Shown one piece after another: positions 1 through 8,788 of a DNA stretch of 64,000 bases (position 1 is the stretch's first letter; every line of letters starts with the position of its first letter). This DNA is from JAAGZL01 sp050291365 (GTDB lineage: Bacteria > Pseudomonadota > Gammaproteobacteria > Chromatiales > Chromatiaceae): NCBI GenBank assembly GCA_050291365.1, contig JBNKJS010000007.1, positions 62,001 through 126,000 of the forward strand, read 5' to 3'. Made by a program: the position numbers and the translations under genes. Under the pieces are notes generated by a model. That model saw nothing but the letters and a program-made list of their open reading frames with translations. It searched no databases and had not been told where the DNA came from.

Positions 1-572
1 CAACTGGTTGCCGTAACTATATCTACCTCTCTCTCCCAGGCGCTAATGAGCGGTTTCGCATCTATAGAGGCAATCTTCCTTGAGTACACCTCTGCATAAT
101 CTACCCTGGCACCACGCTCACGTAGCGTCTCACCCAGCAGCGTGCGGCCACCATTGCCGCGCAGGATCAAAATGCGTTTGCTATCCACTTCAGTCAGCTC
201 TGGCATTGCCAACAAGGATTCGCTATCAAACCTCTCTTCCGGTTTAACATCTACCCCAATCCCTCTCTCGGACAGTGCCCTGGCAGTGCCTTTGCCGACA
301 GCACATATCCTGGCCTCGGCAGGTAGCTCTCTCCCTTCCATCAGGTCAATACCGTACTTCACCGCGTTTGGACTTACGAATATGACTATCTGGCAGCCAT
401 CCATGCTCTGCAGCATAGCCTTGGCTGCACCCCTGTCTTCAGCTGGCCCAATAGTTGTGGTTGGAAAGTGAACTGGCCTGCCGCCGTATTCAGTAATCAT
501 TTCGCATAAGGCCTCTCCCTGCCCGCTGGGGCGGGTCACCAGAACCCCAATGCCATGCAGATCGCAATTCAT
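1..572 (-). CDS. hemD: Uroporphyrinogen-III synthase (3' end beyond window)
   Basis: Cytosolic enzyme that cyclises hydroxymethylbilane to uroporphyrinogen III, the branch point to heme and siroheme. Translating the minus strand from the ATG at 572 gives MNCDLHGIGVLVTRP, then an SPNAVKYG segment, AVGKGTARAL and ILRGNGGRTLL, all placed as in HemD proteins. About 190 residues are present; the remaining C-terminal part (family about 250) lies past the left edge. It is the last visible gene of the minus-strand run algZ-algR-hemD. In Pseudomonas hemC lies between algR and hemD, but here only 111 bp separate them, so hemC is not at its usual place. The family call is firm from motifs and context; the C-terminus cannot be checked. 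Confidence 0.88.
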   Translation of the reverse strand, partial: MNCDLHGIGVLVTRPSGQGEALCEMITEYGGRPVHFPTTTIGPAEDRGAAKAMLQSMDGCQIVIFVSPNAVKYGIDLMEGRELPAEARICAVGKGTARALSERGIGVDVKPEERFDSESLLAMPELTEVDSKRILILRGNGGRTLLGETLRERGARVDYAEVYSRKIASIDAKPLISAWEREVDIVTATS

Positions 573-683
573 AGGGTAAAAATGGGTATTGGGTGATTAA
601 ATGACATGGCTCGACCTGCTACCTGGTTCCTCTGAACAAATGTTGAATGCTAAATGCTTGCAGATTGGCTGGCAAATCCAGGG
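573..683. other. Short gap where hemC would be expected
   Basis: These 111 bp separate hemD from algR on the same strand. They hold no coding potential and I see no clear terminator. The roughly 930 bp hemC found here in Pseudomonas-type gene order is absent. Confidence 0.6.
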
Positions 684-1436
684 CTATCTATCTGCACCTT
701 TCAGCCAGCGCCGCACCTCCGGCAGATGTCTGCGACTCACCTCAAGTCTATCTTCTGTCTCCCGCAAACAGACCTGAAAGTGTCCATCTGACCTCTTTTC
801 CAGGGCATTGAGATACTTCTTTGCCACCAGTGCGTTGCGATGTATACGCAGAAAACAGTTGCCCATCTGCTGTTCCAAGGACTTAAGAGAGTCCTCCAAC
901 AGGGACTCGCCCCCGAGATGTTTCGCCACCACATACTTCTGTTCCGCCCGAAAAAAATAGATCTCCTCCACAGGAATACGCAAGACCCCTCCCCGAAAAT
1001 TTGAGTACACAAAAGTCTCGGTATTTCCTTGCAGCTCATCCAGGGCCTGAAGCTGAGCCCGACTCAGGGCCTGAGCCTTATTCAGGGCCGCCTCCAGGCG
1101 CTCCTGGCGTACCGGCTTGAGCAGGTAATCCACAGCACTCTTATCGAACGCCTCCAGGGCATGTTCCTCATAAGCGGTTACAAAGATTACTGCCGGCGCC
1201 GGATCATGAGCCATAAGCTGAGCCGCAGTTTCAAGCCCATCAATACCTGGCATCCTGATATCCAGCAGCACCAGATCCACCTCAAGAGAGGAGCACAACT
1301 CGATTGCCTCCTCTCCGCTGCTGGCCTGACCAGCTATCTCATAAGGCGCACCAATCCCATCTAAAAGCCGAGCCAATCGCTCTCGGGCCAGTTGCTCGTC
1401 ATCTACGATCAGTATCCTCACTCTTCCTCGCTCCAT
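684..1436 (-). CDS. algR: LytTR-family response regulator (AlgR-like)
   Basis: DNA-binding response regulator partnered with the histidine kinase just upstream. Residues 1-120 form a receiver domain: acidic pair D12/D13, phospho-acceptor D59 in LLDIRMPG, switch region at VTAYE, and K107 in YLLKPV. Residues about 140-245 form a LytTR DNA-binding domain (YFFRAEQKYV, FLRIHRNALV, VSRRHLPEVRRWL). The 250 aa length matches AlgR. Its start overlaps the kinase stop by 19 bp, so the two are translationally coupled. In Pseudomonas, AlgR controls alginate, type IV pili and virulence, and the neighbourhood (argH divergent, hemD downstream) is the same as there. The targets in this organism are unknown. 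Confidence 0.9.
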   Translation of the reverse strand: MERGRVRILIVDDEQLARERLARLLDGIGAPYEIAGQASSGEEAIELCSSLEVDLVLLDIRMPGIDGLETAAQLMAHDPAPAVIFVTAYEEHALEAFDKSAVDYLLKPVRQERLEAALNKAQALSRAQLQALDELQGNTETFVYSNFRGGVLRIPVEEIYFFRAEQKYVVAKHLGGESLLEDSLKSLEQQMGNCFLRIHRNALVAKKYLNALEKRSDGHFQVCLRETEDRLEVSRRHLPEVRRWLKGADR

Positions 1437-2500
1437 GGGTGGGGGAAAAACAGCCGCACCTGATAATCCCCCTCCACTTCACTATGACCCAAACCCGCCT
1501 GCTCTTCAAAGAGCCCCTGTAGTCTCTGCTTGATGTTGTCCAGGGCCATACGGTTACCGCTAGTGTGTCTCTTATCCAGCGTAGCGGGTTTGCTGTTGCG
1601 TACAGAGATATTTACCTTATGGCGCCGGTAACGGCCAACTATCTCTATCGTCCCCACATCAGAGGAGGGCTCAATACCATGATAGACCGCGTTCTCTAGC
1701 AGCGGCTGGAGAATCAAGGCTGGCATCTTGGCATCCATTGGCAACTCATCCATATCCCACTTTATTTTAAGCCGTCCACCCAGACGCTGGGCCTCAATCC
1801 GAAGATAGCCTCGAGCCAGTTCCAGCTCCTTTTCCAGAGTAGATAGATTCCTGGCATCCGACAGACTGGCTCGGAACAGATCTGATAGGTCATGGACGGT
1901 CTCCTCAGCAATCTCTGGATTGCTGCGGATGAGGCTGGCAATGGTGTTCATGCTATTGAACAGAAAGTGCGGTTTGATACGCGACTGTAGTGACTGCAAG
2001 CGGGCCTCAGACTCCGCCACAACCTGTTTGCGCCACAGAAACTGCAAATAGAGATAGCGCAAAACCAGAGCCGCAACTATACCGCTGATAGAGATATTCT
2101 TTAACAGGAAAAATAGATGACTCTGCGTCGAACGATGAAACCCCAAAAAATAAACGGAAAGCTCAGTAAACAGGATCGCCAGCACCAGCACCAGGGACCA
2201 GGCGAGCAGACCAGATGTCCAATTGGGTATACTACGCAGCCGTGGACGCAAAAAACAGACTAGTGCGGTCCAGGAAAGTGCGACCCATTGAATGAACAAC
2301 GAATAGAGGCTCAGGTTAGATGTAAAATCTGAGCCCACCTGGCTACTGCTCAGAGAGAGAACCAATGCCAGCAGCTCCGCTGTAATAACCACGGCAAACA
2401 CCACCCGGATACTGCAGAAGTTAGGCAAAAAGCAGCTATCAAAAGCCGACTTAAGCCTCTTTTCTTTGGGTGCCTCTGTCATCTTTTTATTTCCATGCAT
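1418..2500 (-). CDS. algZ: Sensor histidine kinase, LytS/AlgZ (FimS) family
   Basis: Inner-membrane sensor kinase that should phosphorylate the adjacent AlgR-like regulator. Four hydrophobic segments (about 31-55, 66-85, 97-118, 130-155) precede the His_kinase domain, with phospho-acceptor H178 in RIKPHFLFNSMN and an ATPase N-box at LQPLLENAVYHG. The glycine-rich G boxes are poorly conserved, as in AlgZ proteins. The 360 aa length is typical. The start at 2500 has a GGGG-type ribosome site upstream; an in-frame ATG at 2482 is an alternative. It is divergent from argH across a 64 bp gap that must hold both promoters. The signal sensed is not evident. Confidence 0.88.
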   Translation of the reverse strand: MHGNKKMTEAPKEKRLKSAFDSCFLPNFCSIRVVFAVVITAELLALVLSLSSSQVGSDFTSNLSLYSLFIQWVALSWTALVCFLRPRLRSIPNWTSGLLAWSLVLVLAILFTELSVYFLGFHRSTQSHLFFLLKNISISGIVAALVLRYLYLQFLWRKQVVAESEARLQSLQSRIKPHFLFNSMNTIASLIRSNPEIAEETVHDLSDLFRASLSDARNLSTLEKELELARGYLRIEAQRLGGRLKIKWDMDELPMDAKMPALILQPLLENAVYHGIEPSSDVGTIEIVGRYRRHKVNISVRNSKPATLDKRHTSGNRMALDNIKQRLQGLFEEQAGLGHSEVEGDYQVRLFFPHPWSEEE

Positions 2501-2564
2501 TGGGTGTTACCCCATTCCTGTTATAATCACGTATCAACATTCTCCGCTTCAGGAATAAACAATA

Positions 2565-3941
2565 ATGAGCGATAAAAAACTCTGGTCCGGGCGCTTCAAT
2601 GAGCCAACCGACGCCTTCGTTGAGGCCTTTACTGCATCCGTCGAGTTTGACCAAAGACTCTACAAGTATGACATCCAAGGCTCAATTGCACACGCCAAAA
2701 TGCTGGCCAAGCAGGGCATAATCGCCGAATCTGAGCGCGACGCCATCATAGATGGGCTGGAGCAGATCCTTGATCGCATCAAACAGGGAAAATTCGAGTG
2801 GTCCGTGCAGCTGGAAGATGTCCATATGAATGTCGAATCCGCCCTCACCGAGGCGATCGGCGATGCCGGCAAAAAACTGCACACTGGCCGCTCCCGCAAC
2901 GATCAAGTTGCCACAGACATTCGCCTCTACCTGCGGGACGAAATTGAGATCGTCCGTAGCGAGATCCAGCGCCTGCAGCAGGCCCTACTGGATGTTGCCG
3001 AGCGTGAGGCAGAAACCATCATGCCCGGCTTCACCCATCTTCAAACTGCCCAGCCCATAACCTTCGGTCATCACATGATGGCCTGGTTTGAGATGCTGCA
3101 GAGGGACAGGGAACGCCTGGCAGACTGCAACAAACGGCTAAATGTTATGCCCCTAGGTGCTGCGGCTCTAGCCGGAACCACCTACCCTATCGACCGAGAA
3201 CATACCGCGGAGCTGCTTGGCTTCGATCGTCCCAGCGAAAACTCCTTAGACTCCGTCAGTGACCGCGACTTTGCCATTGAGTTTAGCGCAGCAGCAGCCC
3301 TAATAATGGTGCATCTGTCGCGTTTCTCTGAAGAGCTAATAATTTGGTCTTCGGCCCAATTTGGATTTATTGAACTCTCGGACAGCTTCTGCACCGGCTC
3401 ATCCATAATGCCACAGAAGAAAAACCCTGATGTACCTGAGCTGGTACGAGGCAAAAGCGGGCGCATCTTTGGTCACCTGATGGGACTGCTCACCCTGATG
3501 AAGGGACAACCCCTCGCCTATAATAAAGACAACCAGGAAGACAAGGAGCCACTGTTCGACACTGTAGACAACCTGAAGGGTTGCCTTAAGGTGTTTGCAG
3601 ACATGATCCCCGCCATCAGCTGCCGCCATGATGCTATGAGACAGGCGGCCAAACAGGGATTTGCCACGGCAACCGACCTTGCCGACTATCTAGTGCGCAA
3701 GGGACTACCCTTCCGCGATGCCCATGAGGTGGTGGGTAAGGCAGTGGCCCACTGCGTAGAAAAGAGATGTGATCTAGCAGATCTGGAACTAGCCGCACTC
3801 CAAGGCTTTTCCAGCATCATTGAAGGCGATGTGTTTCAGTACCTAACCCTGGAGGGATCTGTTTCATCTCGCAATCATATCGGAGGAACAGCCCCACAAC
3901 AGGTACGAGAGGCTGTAGTCAGGGCGAGATCAAAACTCTAG
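2565..3941 (+). CDS. argH: Argininosuccinate lyase
   Basis: Last step of arginine synthesis in the cytosol: argininosuccinate is split to arginine and fumarate by a homotetramer. The 458 aa protein opens with KKLWSGRF and carries HTGRSRNDQVATD, GFTHLQ(T)AQP and the family signature GSSIMPQKKNPD near residue 280, which includes the catalytic serine. Length and motifs are standard. It is transcribed away from algZ, the conserved arrangement in Pseudomonas and relatives. The ATG at 2565 is preceded by a weak purine tract. No attenuator or ARG box was recognised. Confidence 0.97.
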   Translation: MSDKKLWSGRFNEPTDAFVEAFTASVEFDQRLYKYDIQGSIAHAKMLAKQGIIAESERDAIIDGLEQILDRIKQGKFEWSVQLEDVHMNVESALTEAIGDAGKKLHTGRSRNDQVATDIRLYLRDEIEIVRSEIQRLQQALLDVAEREAETIMPGFTHLQTAQPITFGHHMMAWFEMLQRDRERLADCNKRLNVMPLGAAALAGTTYPIDREHTAELLGFDRPSENSLDSVSDRDFAIEFSAAAALIMVHLSRFSEELIIWSSAQFGFIELSDSFCTGSSIMPQKKNPDVPELVRGKSGRIFGHLMGLLTLMKGQPLAYNKDNQEDKEPLFDTVDNLKGCLKVFADMIPAISCRHDAMRQAAKQGFATATDLADYLVRKGLPFRDAHEVVGKAVAHCVEKRCDLADLELAALQGFSSIIEGDVFQYLTLEGSVSSRNHIGGTAPQQVREAVVRARSKL

Positions 3942-4008
3942 CTAAAGATTTTAGTTCCCCTGCCGCTGTTAACAACTAAGGCAAACAACAGCGTTAGAGA
4001 AAAACGAT

Positions 4009-4845
4009 ATGACGGAGAATAGTAACATCATTTCCCAGGGGCACTGGTTTGAGGCCTGCCCCGCCGGGCTGCTGATTCTGGACCAAGAGGGGTGCGTGCA
4101 GTCGATTAATCCAGCTCTATGTCACATCCTGAAACAACAGCCGGATCAGGTCCTTGGGCGCAACATAGATCAGATGCCATCCCCGGAACTAAGGAGCCTG
4201 TTTCACCCTGACGGACGCCTGCAACTGTTCCCGAATGGCATGCCCGCCAAACAACTTAAGATAGAATCGCGCGTTATACCTGACTCACAAGGCATGACCC
4301 TACGCTGCTTTACCGACATCAGTGAAGGTGAGGCCTTGAGAGAAGAGAACACTCGGCTGAAACAGCAGGTAGAGGAACTCACCCTTACCGACGAACTTAC
4401 AGGGCTGGCCAACGAACGGGCATTTCACCGGGTTTTAAGTGCCCAGGTAACCAGAAGCCGCCGTTACACCAATCCACTCTGTTTGGCTGTAGTCGAGATA
4501 GATGCTGAAGTTGGGGAAGAGAAACTAACCCAGGAGGTGGTCCTGGCCGTCAGTCGTTACCTGCGTGATCGTCTACGCTGGGTAGATCTCATTGCGCGCT
4601 GGAGCAATGACCAGTTTTTGTTGATTCTCCCGGAGACCACCGCAGAGGCTGCAACCAAACTGCTGAACAAGATCAAGAATGAATTTGCTGATACCGGACT
4701 ACCAGAATCTATAACTCATCTCACCATTCGACTACAGATTGGAATCGCAGAGTGGCAAAAGGGAAACGATGGACGCCTACTTATGAAACGCTCTATGGAA
4801 GCTCTGGCTGAGGCAAAAGAGGCAGACGCAAACTTAACCACTTGA
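4009..4845 (+). CDS. PAS-GGDEF protein with degenerate active site
   Basis: Likely a signalling protein of the cyclic-di-GMP family. Residues about 12-110 resemble a PAS fold (ACPAGLLILDQEGCVQSINPA); a short coiled linker (ENTRLKQQVEEL) leads to a GGDEF domain from LTDELTGLANERAF (about residue 125). The catalytic GG(D/E)EF loop reads SNDQF (199-203), so diguanylate cyclase activity is unlikely. The inhibitory-site motif RxxD is intact (R190-D193) and lies the canonical five residues upstream, so it could still bind c-di-GMP. No membrane segment is seen. It ends 13 bp before cyaA, so the two are probably co-transcribed. Function is inferred only. Confidence 0.82.
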   Translation: MTENSNIISQGHWFEACPAGLLILDQEGCVQSINPALCHILKQQPDQVLGRNIDQMPSPELRSLFHPDGRLQLFPNGMPAKQLKIESRVIPDSQGMTLRCFTDISEGEALREENTRLKQQVEELTLTDELTGLANERAFHRVLSAQVTRSRRYTNPLCLAVVEIDAEVGEEKLTQEVVLAVSRYLRDRLRWVDLIARWSNDQFLLILPETTAEAATKLLNKIKNEFADTGLPESITHLTIRLQIGIAEWQKGNDGRLLMKRSMEALAEAKEADANLTT

Positions 4846-4858
4846 TGGATACCAGCCC

Positions 4859-7699
4859 ATGGCCAAGGCAGTAAACTTTTCTGATGGCATAGGGCGCAAG
4901 GAGCTGCAACTGGTGCGGCGGCGCTTTCGTGGTATACAACGGGAACGACTGCGCAGAATCGAAGCCGATCTAACCACCCCGCAACAGGATTTTGTTAACA
5001 TTCTGCCCCTGCTATTCCATATTAACCATCCGGTTCTTCCCGGATTTATCGGCAGCGACACCCCTTGCGCCATACCCGATTACTCTCCCTCTCAAACTGT
5101 ACTGAGAATAGCACGCAAACTGGGGCGCAGCTTTTCATACAGGAAGAGGGCGCGTCGTAACTACAATATCCACGGCCTATACCTGATGGGCAGTATAGGC
5201 AGTATCGCTCACACCACTGGTAGCGACTTCGATGTCTGGCTCTGCCACGATAAGAAACTGAAACCCCCGCAACTGCAAGCGTTGCGTGAAAAAGCCCACC
5301 GCCTGGAAAAGTGGGCCGCTGAGCTGAAACTTGAGGTCCACATCTTTCTCATAAACGTTGATGCCTTCCGTCGCGGCGACCGTGAGGCCATCTCCCGCGA
5401 GAGTAGCGGCTCCACCCAAAAGCAGCTACTGCTTGAAGAGTTTTACCGCACCGGAATATTGCTGGCAGGACGCCACCCCCTGTGGTGGCTGGTGCCCCCC
5501 GACCAGGAAGATAATTACACCCAATATGCTGCCATGCTGTTACATCAGCGCTTTATTGATCCCCTGGACTGCCTGGATTTTGGCGGACTGGAGTTTACCC
5601 CGGCGGACGAATTCTTCAGCGCGGCCCGCTGGCAACTCTACAAAGGCATCGACTCACCCTACAAAAGTGTACTTAAACTACTTCTGATAGAAGCTTACTC
5701 CCGCGACTATCCAAACATACGCTGGCTATGCCAGGAGGCCAAGGCAGCGATATATGCCGGCACCCTGGATCTGGACACCCTGGACCCCTACATATTGATG
5801 TACAACCGGGTGGAGCAATATCTTCTGAACAGGGAGGAGAGTGAGCGTCTTGAATTGGCGCGCCGCTGTTTCTATTTCAAGGCCGAACAGGCCCTTAGCA
5901 CTAAGGTTCGCGGCCGCAAAAGAGCCTGGCAGAGTGAGCTGATGCAATCGGTAGTGGACTTTTGGGGGTGGAAGAAAAAAAAGTTGGCCGAGCTAGATTC
6001 ACGCCATAGCTGGAAGATTGACCAGGTTATGCGTGAGAGAAATATCTTGGTACGGGAGCTGACCAACAGCTACCACATGCTTACAGAATTTTCCCGCACC
6101 TATGCCGCATCAGGTCAAATCGATCCGGAGGAGATTAGCCTCCTGGGACGAAAACTCTACACCGCACTAGAGAGACAACCCGGCAAGGTGGACAGCATCA
6201 ACCCCAACATATCAAGGAACCTGGTTGAGGAGCAGCTCTCTCTGCACTACATAAAAACAGATAATGAGATTGTCTATTGGCTGCTTTTTTGCGGCGAGGT
6301 GGATGATGATGCTACCGACATGTCTGTCCCCATCAAAAAAACATCCAGTTTGATTGAGATGCTCTCCTGGATTCAGGTGAATAGCATAGCCGATCACAAC
6401 ACCAAGGTATTCCTCTATCCCAAGAACTGTCCAGTGGCCCAAACAGAGCTACGTGCCCTGTTAAACAGCCTATACAAACATCGCCATGCCCTGCACCCTG
6501 GCAATGTTCCTTTATCAGCGCTAAGCAAAGCCGCCTTCGCGAAATCATGCACCCTATTTGTAAACACAGGCTCCGATCCACTTGAGCATCTCTCCAAAGA
6601 GGGCAAGCAGCTAACCAGTGACCGATCTGATGCCCTAAGTTTTGGCTCTGCCCACACCAGCCTGATTAACCACCTACAACAGCTCATCGTAACCAGTTGG
6701 GGCGAAACCCTGATCACCCATCATGACCAAACCTCCGGACTTGCAGAGAGCATATGCCGCTATCTGTCATTGACTCTGCACAATAATCCTGACCAACCTG
6801 CCCCTGAGGTTGCAGCGTTTGGCCACTCATCCATTCGAGCTGCCGCGATAGCCAAGCGAGTGGAGACCCTGTTCAATGACATATGCGCCAGTTTTGGCCC
6901 ATATGGGAAAGGCCTGGACAGCCGCTATCTATTCCAGGCGGATGATGACTACTACCTCATCCAGAAAGAGCGCGATGGGTTTTCCTCTTTCAGCGTCGAC
7001 TCCTATGATGAGCTGATGCAGACCCTGGGGCAGCCCCAAACCCGCTTCTGTCCTCTGGTAATCGACGGCCAGGCGCTGCAGGACACGCCTCTGCCACTAA
7101 TCATGCAGGAAAACATGGAGGGATTGATCCAGATCTACTATCACTCCTTCAAACACCAGATATCCCTCTATATAGTGGATGAACAGGGTGCGCTTTTTCA
7201 TCAGGAGATTCCCGGCGGCGATGAAAAACATCTGATGCTGCAGCAAAAGCGCTTCTTCAGCGATCTATTGATCACTCGTAGCATGCAAACCGATGATACC
7301 GGGCTATCCGGCGTTCTGGACGCCCCCCTGTTTTTTAGCCTTAGCAAAGACAGAAAGGGCAACTGGCTGGCCGAGGCGCGCACCCCGCCACGTGACCAGT
7401 TTTATCAAGAGTACACCGAACTCAGGTTAATCACAGAGGGAATAGATCTTAGCCAGTCTCCACACCTGCTGGTGTGTGATGATCAGGAGTTCACCTCGCT
7501 AGAGTATGGCGAGGGGCTATTTCATGCCGTTGGGAAATATATAATGGCCATGCGCAGCAGCAACAAAAAATATCCAATCTATATCACCGGCATAGAGTTC
7601 ACCCGAACCGCAACCGAGCAACGCTGGTCAACCGTAGAGCTGCTGCAGTTTAAGAAAAAGCTTGAAAGCCGGCTCAATGTTGAGCTGAAAAATAACTGA
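4859..7699 (+). CDS. cyaA: Class I adenylate cyclase
   Basis: Makes cAMP from ATP in the cytosol, feeding CRP/Vfr-type regulation. At 946 aa it spans the two-part family: an N-terminal catalytic domain with the nucleotidyltransferase motif (G111-S112, then D123 and D125 in TTGSDFDVW) and a long C-terminal regulatory region (from about residue 550). Other family landmarks include SPYKSVLKLLLIEAYS and YLLNREESERL. It follows the degenerate GGDEF gene by 13 bp and is followed by lptM-dapF, as in enterics. No truncation or frameshift is seen. Confidence 0.95.
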   Translation: MAKAVNFSDGIGRKELQLVRRRFRGIQRERLRRIEADLTTPQQDFVNILPLLFHINHPVLPGFIGSDTPCAIPDYSPSQTVLRIARKLGRSFSYRKRARRNYNIHGLYLMGSIGSIAHTTGSDFDVWLCHDKKLKPPQLQALREKAHRLEKWAAELKLEVHIFLINVDAFRRGDREAISRESSGSTQKQLLLEEFYRTGILLAGRHPLWWLVPPDQEDNYTQYAAMLLHQRFIDPLDCLDFGGLEFTPADEFFSAARWQLYKGIDSPYKSVLKLLLIEAYSRDYPNIRWLCQEAKAAIYAGTLDLDTLDPYILMYNRVEQYLLNREESERLELARRCFYFKAEQALSTKVRGRKRAWQSELMQSVVDFWGWKKKKLAELDSRHSWKIDQVMRERNILVRELTNSYHMLTEFSRTYAASGQIDPEEISLLGRKLYTALERQPGKVDSINPNISRNLVEEQLSLHYIKTDNEIVYWLLFCGEVDDDATDMSVPIKKTSSLIEMLSWIQVNSIADHNTKVFLYPKNCPVAQTELRALLNSLYKHRHALHPGNVPLSALSKAAFAKSCTLFVNTGSDPLEHLSKEGKQLTSDRSDALSFGSAHTSLINHLQQLIVTSWGETLITHHDQTSGLAESICRYLSLTLHNNPDQPAPEVAAFGHSSIRAAAIAKRVETLFNDICASFGPYGKGLDSRYLFQADDDYYLIQKERDGFSSFSVDSYDELMQTLGQPQTRFCPLVIDGQALQDTPLPLIMQENMEGLIQIYYHSFKHQISLYIVDEQGALFHQEIPGGDEKHLMLQQKRFFSDLLITRSMQTDDTGLSGVLDAPLFFSLSKDRKGNWLAEARTPPRDQFYQEYTELRLITEGIDLSQSPHLLVCDDQEFTSLEYGEGLFHAVGKYIMAMRSSNKKYPIYITGIEFTRTATEQRWSTVELLQFKKKLESRLNVELKNN

Positions 7700-7790
7700 T
7701 GGGATAAGCACAGCAAAATAAAGGACTTAACCCTCAACCCTCATCGGTTTATACTTGGCCGATTATCAAACCCTTAACGGAGTTCACACC

Positions 7791-7916
7791 ATGTCCAAAT
7801 CCATTTGGCTAATCATCTCATTGCTAGTTGCCTCCTGTCTGTTATCAGCCTGCGGACAGAAAGGTAACCTCTACTTACCTGATGACACCGAGAGAGAACA
7901 GAAGAAACAAGAGTGA
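7791..7916 (+). CDS. lptM: Small LptM/YifL-type lipoprotein
   Basis: A 41-residue lipoprotein. From the ATG at 7791 the protein has a hydrophobic signal segment (about residues 5-20), a lipobox LLSAC with lipidated C21, then GQKGNLYLPDD, the hallmark of this family (usually CGQKGPLYLP). In E. coli LptM (YifL) assists assembly of the LPS translocon LptDE at the outer membrane. Its stop overlaps the possible GTG start of dapF. The position between cyaA and dapF is the conserved one. lysA, present here in some gammaproteobacteria, is absent. Confidence 0.88.
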   Translation: MSKSIWLIISLLVASCLLSACGQKGNLYLPDDTEREQKKQE

Positions 7917-7939
7917 GCCATCGCCTGTTAATTCCACCC

Positions 7940-8788
7940 ATGAATACTACCAAGGCACAGCGAATCGAATTCACCAAGATGCAAGGCCTGGGCAACGATT
8001 TTGTAGTAATCGACGCCACCAGCAAACCCTTGGACCTGTCTACCGAACAGTGCCAACAGATTGCCGACCGCCATTTTGGAATCGGTTGTGACCAGATCCT
8101 GCTGGTGGAGCCAGCCCGTAATCAAAACAGCGACTTTTACTACCGCATCTACAACGCCGACGGCTCCGAGGTGGAGCAGTGCGGCAATGGCGCCCGCTGC
8201 TTCGCAATATTTGTAAGGTCAAAAGGTTTAACCGATAAAACATTAATAAACGTCGGCACCCTCTCCGGAACCATCTCGCTCCACATCGAAGATAACGATA
8301 TGGTGCGAGTGGATATGGGGGCGCCCATACTGGAGCCGGAGCAGATCCCCTTTGTCGCAGAGCAACAACAGGCCACTTACTCCATTGAGCTGAATGGGCG
8401 CGAGATGACCGTAGGTGCGGTCTCCATGGGCAATCCTCATGCGGTCATTACCGTTGATGATGTGGACCGCGCCGCGGTTGCCGAAATCGGTCCAGCCATG
8501 GAGCTACATCCACGCTTTCCACAACGGGTAAATGTCGGCTTTATGCAGGTAATAGATCGCAGCAACATCCGTCTGCGAGTCTATGAACGCGGCACCGGAG
8601 AGACCCTGGCCTGCGGCACCGGTGCCTGCGCCGCAGTGGTCAGTGGCATTGTCCAGGGTTTGCTAGACCAACAGGTGCAAGTATCACTACCTGGAGGCAA
8701 ACTTATGATAAAGTGGGAAGGAAACAACCAACCAGTTTTGATGAGCGGACCTGCCGCCAGCGTTTTCGATGGGAGTATAGAGTTATGA
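7940..8788 (+). CDS. dapF: Diaminopimelate epimerase
   Basis: Converts LL- to meso-diaminopimelate, the precursor of lysine and of the peptidoglycan cross-link; cytosolic and cofactor-free. With the ATG at 7940 the protein is 282 aa and starts MNTTKAQRIEFTKMQGLGND. The two catalytic cysteines are visible: C81 in QCGNGARC and C225 in LACGTGAC. An upstream in-frame GTG at 7913 would add nine residues and overlap lptM; the ATG fits the family N-terminus better. The stop overlaps the next ATG (ATGA), so it is translationally coupled to the DUF484 gene. Confidence 0.95.
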   Translation: MNTTKAQRIEFTKMQGLGNDFVVIDATSKPLDLSTEQCQQIADRHFGIGCDQILLVEPARNQNSDFYYRIYNADGSEVEQCGNGARCFAIFVRSKGLTDKTLINVGTLSGTISLHIEDNDMVRVDMGAPILEPEQIPFVAEQQQATYSIELNGREMTVGAVSMGNPHAVITVDDVDRAAVAEIGPAMELHPRFPQRVNVGFMQVIDRSNIRLRVYERGTGETLACGTGACAAVVSGIVQGLLDQQVQVSLPGGKLMIKWEGNNQPVLMSGPAASVFDGSIEL

